A stretch of DNA of 64,000 nt from Treponema sp. (GTDB lineage: Bacteria; Spirochaetota; Spirochaetia; Treponematales; Treponemataceae). Position 1 is the stretch's first letter; every line of letters begins with the position of its first letter. Positions 16,125 through 24,799 of this stretch are shown here, one piece after another. The notes under the pieces were generated by a model that was not told the DNA's origin, ran no database searches, and saw nothing but the letters and a program-made list of their open reading frames with translations. Position numbers and translations under genes: made by a program. The stretch is taken from NCBI GenBank assembly GCA_017469785.1, contig JAFUFU010000010.1, forward strand, positions 1-64,000, written 5' to 3'.

Positions 16125-19100
16125 CGAACAATTCCCAGAATCCCTACAAGCCCTGTCAGATAATAATTCTCGTCCTCTTCTGCATGGTGACGAATGTGGG
16201 TGGCCGTGTTATTGCAGACAGTCTGACCCTGCCTCTGTGGGCGGACTGCTTCGGAACTTTTCTTGCCGCCTATGCCTTGGGGCCGGTCTGCGGTGCCATT
16301 GTCGGACTTTCGGGAAACATCCTCCACGGACTCATCAATCCAATCTCCTTTGTCTACGCCCTCACAAGCGTCTTTATTGCCGTCATCGTCGGTGTCATGG
16401 CGCGGCGGGGCTGGCTGGAAACCCTTCTTAAAACCATGAGTCTTTCCGTGCTCGTCACCCTTGTCTGCACTTTCATTTCCGTGGTGCTCAACATAACTTT
16501 CTATGGCGGAGACGTTGGGAACGACTGGGGAAACGGCATCGTGGAACTTTTCACCATATGGGGACTGCCGCATCCGGTCTGCATCGTACTGGGCCAGTTT
16601 TATGTGGACTTTCTGGACAAGGTGTTCACACTGGTTCTGCTTTTTCTTTTTCTGCGGGCTTACCGCGGGCTAAAGCCATTTTTGCCGGAGATTCTTCGTC
16701 TTTCTGATTCTAAGGGCGTTACCGCCGCCCATCGACTTCGCTCAGGGGACGGCGGTCGGGCTTTGCGCGAGTTTGCAGGGCAAACTCGTTACGAGAACAT
16801 AGATGTTCTCGCCGCTTCCGCTGACGCTCCATTGCCTGACGGCAACGCCTCCGGCGGCGCTCCAATCCCTAACGCAAAATCTACTACGCTTTTAATTCTT
16901 TTTCTATTTCTTGTTCCAATTTTTTCTCCCCAGGAGGCTTCCGCTCAAACCCGAAATTATAACGCCTTTGCCCACACTGTCTATAACAAGGAAAACGGAC
17001 TTTCAGGCGGCAAGGCCAACGACATTGCCTCCACCAACGACGGTATTCTCTGGATTGGAACTTACGAAGGCCTTTACCGCCACAACGGACACGAATTCCG
17101 CCTGATGAACGAATTTGACTCAATCAAGGCGGTGCGGACTCTTTATGTGGACGATGAAGGACGGCTTTTTGTCGGCACAAACGACAACGGCCTTTCCATC
17201 ATTATCAACGAAACGGTTACGAATGTTCTGGAAGAAAAGGACGGTCTTCCGGCAGATGCCGTGCGCAGCATCACCCGCTCTTCTGACGGCCTTTACTATG
17301 TGGGTACGGCAGAAGATCTTGCAGTGCTGACCATTGCCGACGGACTCAAGGTTGTGGAGACCCTTCCCCGTATTCAGACCGCCCTTTCTTTGAGTGCGGA
17401 TGAAAACGGCCACATTGCGGCGGTAACGGCAGGGGGAGAATTTTTCCTACTCGACGGCTCAAAAATAATGTGGGAGGCCTCTGCCACAGGCGAAAAATTT
17501 ACCGCCACAAGTTTTGCCCCGGACGGCAGGCTCTACGCTTCCACAGAATCCGGCAAAATGCTTTCTTTTTCGCTGACGGAAGATGAGGTTGTTTTAGAGA
17601 AGACCCTTTCCTGTAAAAATTTCCGCCATATAAATTCACTGGAATTCCACGATGACCTGCTTTTTCTCTGTGCGGACAACGGTGCCGGCTACCTGGAGGA
17701 CGGCGTTTTTTACACGATTGAAACAGGCTCTTTCAACAACTCAATCGACAACATGACAGAAGACTATCAGGGAAATCTCTGGTTCACTTCATCACGATTA
17801 GGTCTTTTAAAAATGTGCGAGACTTCCTTTTCAGAAATCTACGCCTCGGCGGGGCTTCCAGTTTCCGTTGTCAATTCCACGGCCCGCTTTGGGGCTGACC
17901 TTTATTTTGCCACCGACGACGGACTTTTCGCCATAAAGGGAGATACAGGCCTTCCTTTGAAAAATGCCCTCACCAATTATCTTTCAGGGACTCGAATCCG
18001 CTGCCTTTGCCCCGCTCAGGACGGCTCTCTCTGGATTGCCACAAAATCACGGGGGCTGGTTCAGGCTTCTGCGGACGGAAAAATCTCTTCTTTGGGGCAG
18101 ACTCATCAGTTCCGTGTGGTGACCGCCCTTTCTGACGGCACGATTGCGGCTGGTACAAGTGACGGTCTTGCCTTTGTCCGGGATGGAAAAATCCTGCAGT
18201 GGCTGGGAGAAAGTGACGGTTTTGAAAACCCCATGATTCTTTCTCTGGGAGAGACGGCTGGCGGGCTTGTACTTGCAGGCACTGACGGCGGCGGACTTGC
18301 ACTAATCAGTAAATCGGAATCCCGATTCAAAATCATCCGCTTCATAAAGCGTAGTGACGGTCTTTCCTCAAATGTCATCCTCCGCACCGTGAATGACTAC
18401 GACGAGGAAAATCCCACAGGCAGCGTCTTTGTGGTCACGAGCAACGGCTTATGCTACATCAGTTTTTCAGACACAGACGGCAGCCGCTTTACAGGCAAAA
18501 GTGACGGAATCTCTGTCAGAAGACTGACTAACTTTCCCTACGCCAACAACTACGACCTCGTGGTATGGAAAAACAAAAACATCTTCGTCACTTCAAGCGC
18601 GGGAATCTTCGTGGTCAACAGGGACGAGCTTCTTTCCGGGGGAAAACTTGACCATGAGCTTCTGGACTTGAAAAAAGGCTTACGAGGCTCCTTCACGGCA
18701 AATTCTTGGAATCATCTGGACGAAAACGGCGACCTCTACCTTTCCTGCGACACGGGTGCGTCAAAAATCAATCTGAACACCTACGACAAGGCGGAACATT
18801 CCTACCGAATCCAGCTGAAATCAGTGCTGCTTGACGGACGGCGGCACATCGTACAAAAGGACATTCCCTTTGTCATTCCGGCGGAAACCGACACGGTTGA
18901 AATCGTTCCTGAAATCATCAATTATTCCATAAACACGCCTTACATCAGTGTCTTTCTTGAAGGAGTGGACGAAAAGCCCCAGGTTTATCTGCAGAACGGC
19001 CTTTCCAGCGTAATCTACACGAACCTCAGGGCGGGGGACTACCGCTTCCATATCGCCGTGCTGGACTTGAAAGGCCGGGAAATTGTGGAGGAATCGGTCT

Positions 19101-19864
19101 ACACCCTCACAAAGACATCTAAAATCTACAACAAGTGGTATTTCATGCTCTACACCGTGGGCGTGGCGGCACTGGCCATTATCTGGCTCACCTGGTATGT
19201 CACGGCAAGCGTGCAGGGACGGCGGGCAGAAAAACAGAAGAGGGAAATCGAAGCAATCAGGCAGCAGGTCCGCATGGGAAACGAGACGATTTTCGCTATC
19301 GCAAACGCGGTCGAAGCCAGGGACAAGAGTACGGGACGGCACTCCTTCCGCGTCTCAGAATATGCGGTGATGATTGCAAGGGAACTGGGCTTTGACGAAA
19401 GCGAACTGGAGCAAATCAGAAAGACAGGCCTTCTGCACGACATCGGAAAAATCGGCGTACCAGACTCAATCCTGAACAAGCCCGCCCGGCTGACCGACGA
19501 GGAATACGAAGTGATGAAAACCCACACGAGCATTGGCGGCGATATTTTAAAGGACTTCACCCTCATTCCCCATGTAGACGAGGGGGCGAAATTCCATCAC
19601 GAACGCTACGACGGAACGGGCTATCCAAACGGCTTGAAGGGCGAGGAAATCCCCCTGAACGCGAGAATCATCGGAATAGCGGACGCTTTCGACGCAATGA
19701 CCGCAAACCGCGTCTACCGCAAGGCACTGGACATGGACTTTGTGAAAGCCGAGCTGAAACGCTGTGCAGGCAGCCAGTTCGACCCCACGCTGGTGGAAAT
19801 CATGCTGGAGCTGATTGAAAGCGGCGAGGTGAACGTATCGCGGACGGTGGAAGAAAGCAAATAG
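16121..19864 (+). CDS. Giant membrane sensor: ECF-S-like region, beta-propeller, HD-GYP phosphodiesterase
   Basis: 1247 aa. Residues 1-190 resemble an ECF transporter S-component (LWADCFGTFLAAYALGPVCG, GLINPISF). Residues 198-255 are encoded by a dispersed DNA repeat. Residues 256-280 look like a second signal sequence (ending EASA-QTRNY). A Reg_prop beta-propeller follows (GILWIGTYEGLYR and repeats to about 870), then a Y_Y_Y-like domain, a transmembrane helix at 1006-1026 and an HD-GYP domain: HSFRVSEYA near 1073, LLHDIGKIG near 1104, HHERYDGTGYP near 1160. The catalytic motifs are intact, so it should degrade cyclic di-GMP. The BMP protein and the 7TM-PAS protein are likely partners. Confidence 0.88.
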   Translation: MTNNSQNPYKPCQIIILVLFCMVTNVGGRVIADSLTLPLWADCFGTFLAAYALGPVCGAIVGLSGNILHGLINPISFVYALTSVFIAVIVGVMARRGWLETLLKTMSLSVLVTLVCTFISVVLNITFYGGDVGNDWGNGIVELFTIWGLPHPVCIVLGQFYVDFLDKVFTLVLLFLFLRAYRGLKPFLPEILRLSDSKGVTAAHRLRSGDGGRALREFAGQTRYENIDVLAASADAPLPDGNASGGAPIPNAKSTTLLILFLFLVPIFSPQEASAQTRNYNAFAHTVYNKENGLSGGKANDIASTNDGILWIGTYEGLYRHNGHEFRLMNEFDSIKAVRTLYVDDEGRLFVGTNDNGLSIIINETVTNVLEEKDGLPADAVRSITRSSDGLYYVGTAEDLAVLTIADGLKVVETLPRIQTALSLSADENGHIAAVTAGGEFFLLDGSKIMWEASATGEKFTATSFAPDGRLYASTESGKMLSFSLTEDEVVLEKTLSCKNFRHINSLEFHDDLLFLCADNGAGYLEDGVFYTIETGSFNNSIDNMTEDYQGNLWFTSSRLGLLKMCETSFSEIYASAGLPVSVVNSTARFGADLYFATDDGLFAIKGDTGLPLKNALTNYLSGTRIRCLCPAQDGSLWIATKSRGLVQASADGKISSLGQTHQFRVVTALSDGTIAAGTSDGLAFVRDGKILQWLGESDGFENPMILSLGETAGGLVLAGTDGGGLALISKSESRFKIIRFIKRSDGLSSNVILRTVNDYDEENPTGSVFVVTSNGLCYISFSDTDGSRFTGKSDGISVRRLTNFPYANNYDLVVWKNKNIFVTSSAGIFVVNRDELLSGGKLDHELLDLKKGLRGSFTANSWNHLDENGDLYLSCDTGASKINLNTYDKAEHSYRIQLKSVLLDGRRHIVQKDIPFVIPAETDTVEIVPEIINYSINTPYISVFLEGVDEKPQVYLQNGLSSVIYTNLRAGDYRFHIAVLDLKGREIVEESVYTLTKTSKIYNKWYFMLYTVGVAALAIIWLTWYVTASVQGRRAEKQKREIEAIRQQVRMGNETIFAIANAVEARDKSTGRHSFRVSEYAVMIARELGFDESELEQIRKTGLLHDIGKIGVPDSILNKPARLTDEEYEVMKTHTSIGGDILKDFTLIPHVDEGAKFHHERYDGTGYPNGLKGEEIPLNARIIGIADAFDAMTANRVYRKALDMDFVKAELKRCAGSQFDPTLVEIMLELIESGEVNVSRTVEESK
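16715..16883. repeat. Modular hairpin repeat, copy 2, translated within the HD-GYP gene
   Basis: Modules in order: ACCGCCG...CGGCGGT around TCGACTTCGCTCA, GTCGGGCTTTGCGCG, GAGTTTGCAGGGCAAACTC, GAGAACATAGATGTTCTC, TTGCCTGACGGCAA, GCCTCCGGCGGC, CTCCAATCCCTAACGCAAA. It shares its first, second and last modules with copy 1 (11932-12056). The reading frame stays open through it, adding about 56 low-complexity residues. Confidence 0.75.
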
Positions 19865-19958
19865 TCATTATCGGGCAATGACAGGTTGTCAAGTGCGGCA
19901 ATGACTGGGGGTGAGTAGGACAGAGCAATTCTGTCACTATCAGGCTGTTTTTTACTTT

Positions 19959-20900
19959 TTACCCCACATACTCCGCCACGATGCTCTGTACTGGATTCAA
20001 GTAACTCTCGCCGAACATATTCAGATGGTTCAAAAGGTGGTAGAGATTGTAGAGGTCACGGCGGTCTTCATAGCCAGCCTGCATTTTGTAGGCTTCCTTG
20101 TAGGCATCGTAGAATGAAGGGGGAAAGCCGCCGAAAAGTTCCGTCATGGCAATATCTGCCTCAGCGTGCCCCACATAGGCGGCGCTGTCAATCAGAATCG
20201 CCTTGCCGTCTTTGTCTGCCAGCACATTTCCGCCCCACAAGTCACCGTGGAGCAGGCTGGGCTTTTCCGGCTCGGTTAAGAATTTTTCCAGATTGTCGAG
20301 CAGTTTTGTGTTCTGGCTGCGGTCGCTGTCCGAAAAATAGCGGTCAGCGGCCTTGAACTGAGGAAGAAGCCGGCTTTCCCTGAAAAAGGAAATCCAGCTG
20401 TCTTTCGGAGTGTTTTCCTGAGGTCTTGCTCCGATAAAATTGTCCTGAAAAAAGCCGAAGCGGTTTTTGCCGTCTGTCTCTGAGTCGGCCTGAATAAGAA
20501 ATGATTCTGTGTCAGCCTTGTGCATGGCGGCAAGTTCCCGCCCCAAGGTCTCAAAATAGTCGTTTCTTTTTTTGCCGCTTTCGATATATTCCAATAGAAG
20601 AAAACTGTAGCCCACTTCTTCGCCGTCGTCCGTTCCCGTGCATAAAATCCGGGGCGTGCCGATTGTGCCTGTTTCTGCTATGGCGGAAAGGCAAGCGGCC
20701 TCGGCGGTAAAAAAGGCGGCGTTTTCCTTCGCGTTTGCCTTCATAAAAATGCGGTCGCCTGTTGTCAGCGTGAGGGCATAGGCCTTGTTGATGTCGCCGC
20801 CTGAAACTCGGTCAGTGCGGGCTATTTTTACCGAAGTGCCAAAAAGCGAGACAAGAGCATTTGCCAGTGAAGTGTAGTGGGGAATTGATGCGAGATTCAT
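19959..20900 (-). CDS. Fructosamine-kinase-family protein
   Basis: 313 aa. Kinase fold related to aminoglycoside phosphotransferases: SGGDINKAYAL near the N-terminus, FMKAN with the ATP-binding lysine, FLLLEYIESG hinge, catalytic loop LLHGDLWGGNVL and ILIDSAAYVGHAEADIA with the metal-binding Asp. The family phosphorylates sugar adducts on proteins or small amines, a repair role. Length is normal. TACCAT lies 6 nt before the ATG on the minus strand, so it too may be leaderless. Confidence 0.93.
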   Translation of the reverse strand: MNLASIPHYTSLANALVSLFGTSVKIARTDRVSGGDINKAYALTLTTGDRIFMKANAKENAAFFTAEAACLSAIAETGTIGTPRILCTGTDDGEEVGYSFLLLEYIESGKKRNDYFETLGRELAAMHKADTESFLIQADSETDGKNRFGFFQDNFIGARPQENTPKDSWISFFRESRLLPQFKAADRYFSDSDRSQNTKLLDNLEKFLTEPEKPSLLHGDLWGGNVLADKDGKAILIDSAAYVGHAEADIAMTELFGGFPPSFYDAYKEAYKMQAGYEDRRDLYNLYHLLNHLNMFGESYLNPVQSIVAEYVG

Positions 20901-20995
20901 ATCTGTATGGTAGCGTTTTTTGCGGGATTTGTCAGGGGCTTTCTCCCTTGCTCTTTTCCTCTCTCTGCGTCACAATACTCAGGCAAGGAAATAAA

Positions 20996-21406
20996 ATGAA
21001 CGCACGCGAACTGCATGAATCAATCGTCAATAATACTCAGGTGACTTTTTCCCGGAGCGGGGGAAAGGGCGGGCAGAATGTGAACAAGGTGAACACCAAG
21101 GTGCATCTTTCCCTGCCGCTCAGCTTTGTGGGCGGACTGACTGATGAGGAGCGGAATCGGCTGCGTCTCAAACTGAGTGCGATTATCAACGGCGAGGACT
21201 GCATTTTTCTTTCGGTTGATGATGAGCGCTTTCAGGAATCAAACCGGAAGATTGCCTTTGCCCGGCTGGAAAGTCGGATTGTGAATGCCCTTTACGTTCC
21301 CAAAAAGCGGAAAAAGACAAAGCCGACCAAGGCCAGCAAGGAGCGAAAACTTAAATTAAAGAAGATTCGGAGCGAGATTAAGAAAAACAGGGCAAAGATT
21401 TTTTAG
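20996..21406 (+). CDS. arfB: Alternative ribosome-rescue factor ArfB (YaeJ)
   Basis: 136 aa. Peptidyl-tRNA hydrolase that frees stalled ribosomes. It has the release-factor loop SRSGGKGGQNVNKVNTKV with GGQ near residue 24, the compact domain I3-like core, and the lysine/arginine-rich C-terminal tail (KKRKKTKPTKASKERK) that enters the mRNA channel. The start follows an AAGGAA site. Length matches the family. Confidence 0.93.
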   Translation: MNARELHESIVNNTQVTFSRSGGKGGQNVNKVNTKVHLSLPLSFVGGLTDEERNRLRLKLSAIINGEDCIFLSVDDERFQESNRKIAFARLESRIVNALYVPKKRKKTKPTKASKERKLKLKKIRSEIKKNRAKIF

Positions 21407-21480
21407 GATATTTGCATTGTCTTTTGCGTAATTGGGGCAACGGACTACAACAAAGCGATAAAATCTGCTAGAATCCTTAC

Positions 21481-22392
21481 ATGAAATTGTCATTCGGTTC
21501 TGCCTGCATGTTTTTTGTGCTTTTTGTAATGCTTCTGACAGCGAAAGTGACCGGCGAAGCGGAAATTATATTCCCGGAGGTGGCGGCTCTTTCCTGCGGC
21601 TGTTTTTTGACACCCCGGCTTGTCTGGCGGACGAGTTCTTTCCGCATGATTTTCTGCATTGCATTTTGCGCGGTATCTGGCGTGGCTATCGTGCGATTTC
21701 TGCCCCTTCCTCTTTGGGCGCAGTTTTCACTGGCTTTTCTTACGGGGCAGCTTGTGCTGCTTTTTTCTGGAACGACTTTTGCGCCCCTCATTTCGGCAAT
21801 TGCCCTTCCTGTACTGATTCAGACCCGAAGCCCAGTCTACATTTTGGCAGCCGTGCTTCTTACTACGCTAGTCTGCCTGTTGCGCGCTTTTCTTGTACGG
21901 GCGGGAAAATCTGAACAAGCGGACTTCTCACCGGTGGCTTTTTCGGAGAGACCATTCCCTGCATTTCTTGCCGCCTTACTTTTCAGGACAGCTTTTCTTG
22001 CTTTGCTGGCTTTTTTCTGTATCCGCGCGGGACTTCGCTTTTGTGTGGCACCGCCGCTCCTTGTGGCTTTCACTGAGCTTACAGGAAAGGAAAGCCGGTC
22101 TGCAAAACGATTCTGGGCTGTGATTCTTCTTGTCTCGCTTTGTGCTCTTTTTGGGGCAGCGTCAAGGCTCCTTATCTCTGTGACGCTGGGGCTGCCCCTT
22201 ACGCTGAGCGGTCTTGTTGCCGGAGCCGGCGTGATTCTCCTTGTTAAAATCTTCGCTTTTCCTTTCCCGCCAGCTGCCGCAATGGCTGTCCTTGCCATGC
22301 TGATTCCCAAAGACGCGCTTTTTTTGTATCCTCTTGAAGTAGCCGCCGGAATTTTTTTGCTTTCCCTAGCGGCTCGCTTCTGGCGTCACTGA
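21481..22392 (+). CDS. Polytopic membrane protein, possibly HPP-like
   Basis: 303 aa, about nine hydrophobic segments in two halves separated by a charged loop near residues 145-160. The halves resemble each other weakly, recalling the HPP membrane family, but I see no decisive motif. The ATG follows TAGAAT (21469-21474, extended by TGC) by 6 nt, another leaderless start. Confidence 0.75.
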   Translation: MKLSFGSACMFFVLFVMLLTAKVTGEAEIIFPEVAALSCGCFLTPRLVWRTSSFRMIFCIAFCAVSGVAIVRFLPLPLWAQFSLAFLTGQLVLLFSGTTFAPLISAIALPVLIQTRSPVYILAAVLLTTLVCLLRAFLVRAGKSEQADFSPVAFSERPFPAFLAALLFRTAFLALLAFFCIRAGLRFCVAPPLLVAFTELTGKESRSAKRFWAVILLVSLCALFGAASRLLISVTLGLPLTLSGLVAGAGVILLVKIFAFPFPPAAAMAVLAMLIPKDALFLYPLEVAAGIFLLSLAARFWRH

Positions 22393-22474
22393 TTTTTTAA
22401 TCAGAGTGTCGAGTTTCAGCAGATGAAAGCATGTTTTATTTTAGCTGTCATACTGGAACTCGAAAGCCTTTCCT

Positions 22475-24562
22475 TTACTTCACGCTGAAAAGCAATTCGC
22501 CGTAGCTTGGAACCGGCCAGTCGCTTGCCGGAATGAATCCTTCAAGCTCGTCCACGGCTTCCCGCAGCTTTCCCATGGCGCTGAACACTTCTCTTCTATA
22601 ATAAAGGGCGTTTTCTTCGGCGTCTGAGACCTTTGCCGCTCCGTCCACGGCTTTTTCAAGGGCCTGAACCTGCTCGTAAATCTTTGCCGTGAGCGCGCTG
22701 ACTTTTTTGAGAGAGTCGGCTTCGTAGCTGTCGTCCGCGCCAAGAGTCTTTTTGACCGAAACAGAGTCGGCGAGGAATTTTGCGTATTTTGCTCCGGCCG
22801 GGAGGTAAAGCTTTTTGGCCATGTCCAGCATGGTGAGGGCTTCGATGTTAATCACTTTCGAGTAGTTCTCGTAGTGAATCTCGTTGCGGCTTGTAAGCTC
22901 AACCTTTGAGTAAACCCCGTGCTTTTCAAAGAGGGCGATGTTCTTTTCGTCCAGTGTGTGCTGCAAGGCTTCAGGCGTGCTTTTAAGATTCAAGAGTCCC
23001 CGTTTTTCGGCTTCCTTGACCCATGAATCATCGTAGCCGTTTCCGTTGAAGATGATTCTCTTGTGCTCCTTGATTGTCTTCAGAATCAAGTCGTGGAGGT
23101 CGCTCTTGAAGTTAGCCGAGTGCTCCAAAAGGTCTGCGAATTGAGAAAGTTCCTCCGCCACTGCCGTGTTCAAGAAGACATTGGCGCAGGAAATTGACTC
23201 GCTACTTCCCAGCATACGGAATTCGAATTTGTTGCCGGTGAACGCGAAGGGGCTGGTGCGGTTTCGGTCGGTGGTGTCCTTGTTGAAGTCGGGCAAAACA
23301 GTGACTCCAATCTGCATCTTCTCCTTTTCGTGGCTTCCGTAAGGCTTTCCCTCTTCAAGACAGTCCAAGATTTCCGAAAGCTCGTCGCCAAGGAACATTG
23401 AGACGATTGCCGGTGGCGCCTCGTTTGCTCCCAGGCGGTGGTCGTTTCCGGCGGAAGCCACGGAGATTCTCAGCAAATCCTGATACTCGTCCACGGCCTT
23501 AATCACAGCGCACAAGAATAGGAGAAATTGCGCGTTGCTTTGGGGCGTGGCACCGGGATCAAGAAGGTTCTTTCCAGTGTTGGTGGAAATGGACCAGTTG
23601 TTATGTTTACCGCTTCCGTTTACGCCCGCGAAAGGCTTTTCGTGAAGCAAACATACCATTCCATGCTTTGCCGCGACTTTTTTCATCATTTCCATAGTAA
23701 GCTGGTTGTGGTCACAGGCAATGTTTGTGGTGGTGAAAATGGGGGCAAGCTCGTGCTGGGCCGGGGCGACTTCGTTGTGCTCGGTCTTTGCAAGGATTCC
23801 CAGCTTCCAAAGCTCTTCGTTCAAGTCTTTCATAAATGCCTGAACGCGGGGCTTAATCATGCCGAAGTAGTGGTCTTCAAGCTCCTGACCTTTGGGAGAT
23901 TTCGCGCCGAAGAGGGTGCGTCCGCAGAAAATCAAATCCTCCCGCTTTTCCCATGCTGCCTTGTCTACCAGAAAATATTCCTGCTCAGGGCCAACAGTGG
24001 TCTTTACACTGGTAACTTCATTGTTTCCGAAAAGATGAAGCACACGCACGGCCTGTTTTGAAATCGCTTCCATTGAGCGGAGAAGGGGAGTCTTTTTGTC
24101 CAGAGCCTCGCCTGTGTAAGAGCAGAAGGCCGTCGGAATGCATAGAACGCCGTCCTTGATGAAAGCGTAGGAAGTCGGATCCCAAGCAGTGTAGCCTCGC
24201 GCCTCGAATGTTGCCCGGATTCCGCCAGAAGGGAAAGAAGAAGCGTCAGGCTCGCCCTGAACCAGCTCCTTGCCCGAAAATTCCATGATGACCTTTCCTT
24301 CGCTTGAAGGCGTGATAAATGAGTCGTGCTTTTCGGCTGTTGTGCCTGTGAGCGGCTGGAACCAGTGGGTAAAATGCGTGACGCCTTTTTCGATTGCCCA
24401 GTCCTTCATTGCGTTCGCTACGACATTTGCCACCGTGGGGCTGAGTTTTTCGCCGTCATCAATGGTCTTCATCAACTGCTTGAAAGTCTCTTTCGGAAGC
24501 CGGGCTTTCATCACAGTCTCGTTAAAAACATTCTCTCCGAAAATTGAAGTAACACTGTCCAT
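22475..24562 (-). CDS. glnN: Glutamine synthetase type III
   Basis: 695 aa, typical of GSIII and far longer than GSI (about 470). Condenses ammonia with glutamate using ATP. Diagnostic stretches include [56 protein letters not shown] and [20 protein letters not shown], covering the metal and substrate sites. The start at 24562 has a GGAG site; the in-frame ATG at 24601 lies inside the leader terminator and is rejected. The gene is monocistronic with a tandem-attenuator leader matching those of amt and gltB. Confidence 0.97.
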   Translation of the reverse strand: MDSVTSIFGENVFNETVMKARLPKETFKQLMKTIDDGEKLSPTVANVVANAMKDWAIEKGVTHFTHWFQPLTGTTAEKHDSFITPSSEGKVIMEFSGKELVQGEPDASSFPSGGIRATFEARGYTAWDPTSYAFIKDGVLCIPTAFCSYTGEALDKKTPLLRSMEAISKQAVRVLHLFGNNEVTSVKTTVGPEQEYFLVDKAAWEKREDLIFCGRTLFGAKSPKGQELEDHYFGMIKPRVQAFMKDLNEELWKLGILAKTEHNEVAPAQHELAPIFTTTNIACDHNQLTMEMMKKVAAKHGMVCLLHEKPFAGVNGSGKHNNWSISTNTGKNLLDPGATPQSNAQFLLFLCAVIKAVDEYQDLLRISVASAGNDHRLGANEAPPAIVSMFLGDELSEILDCLEEGKPYGSHEKEKMQIGVTVLPDFNKDTTDRNRTSPFAFTGNKFEFRMLGSSESISCANVFLNTAVAEELSQFADLLEHSANFKSDLHDLILKTIKEHKRIIFNGNGYDDSWVKEAEKRGLLNLKSTPEALQHTLDEKNIALFEKHGVYSKVELTSRNEIHYENYSKVINIEALTMLDMAKKLYLPAGAKYAKFLADSVSVKKTLGADDSYEADSLKKVSALTAKIYEQVQALEKAVDGAAKVSDAEENALYYRREVFSAMGKLREAVDELEGFIPASDWPVPSYGELLFSVK

Positions 24563-24587
24563 ATTTTTCTCCATATTTTTGAAAAGC

Positions 24588-24647
24588 AAAAAACGCCGCA
24601 TTCTCCAGACCGTTGTACACCAGTCAGAAAATGCGGCGTCTTTGCCG
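24588..24647 (-). terminator. Glutamine synthetase leader attenuator 2 with hexaloop hairpin
   Basis: CGGC-AAAGAC-GCCG (24647-24634), 4-bp stem, six-base loop with A1 and G4. Its 3' arm is part of a 13-bp terminator stem, ACGCCGCATTTTC against GAGAATGCGGCGT (24639-24593), ending in six T. Confidence 0.78.
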
Positions 24648-24655
24648 ATTTAAAA

Positions 24656-24698
24656 ACAGAAAAGGTCGCAAAGCGTGAACTCTGCGACCTCATTGCCG
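24656..24698 (-). terminator. Glutamine synthetase leader attenuator 1 with hexaloop hairpin
   Basis: CGGC-AATGAG-GTCG (24698-24685) forms a 4-bp stem (one G-U) with a six-base loop, A1 and G4. It overlaps the terminator GGTCGCAGAG / CTTTGCGACC (24689-24664), followed by TTTTCTG. Confidence 0.76.
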
Positions 24699-24710
24699 TT
24701 TGATGGTTTA

Positions 24711-24739
24711 GTTATAGCGTGAAGGAAATTTTTTGTCAA
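24711..24739 (-). promoter_or_regulatory. Sigma-70 promoter of the glutamine synthetase gene
   Basis: Minus strand TTGACA (24739-24734), 17-bp spacer, TATAAC (24716-24711). The start point would be near 24704, just before the first hexaloop. Confidence 0.88.
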
Positions 24740-24799
24740 GAACCCTGCGCAGAAAACAAAATATTCACATTTTTATAAAAAAATGCTATACTGTTGATA

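Noticed and set aside
19870..19910. GGCAATGAC motifs like those of the nitrogen leaders
   Set aside because: The sequence matches the loop, but the bases after it do not pair with GGC and no terminator follows.
22393..22474. Inverted repeat CGAGTTTCAG...CTGGAACTCG between the membrane-protein and glutamine synthetase genes
   Set aside because: A 10-bp stem exists but with a loop of about 35 nt and no T run; too weak to call a terminator.
24588..24698. Glutamine riboswitch (glnA type) upstream of glutamine synthetase
   Set aside because: The structure is serial terminators with hexaloops; the glutamine aptamer core is not seen.
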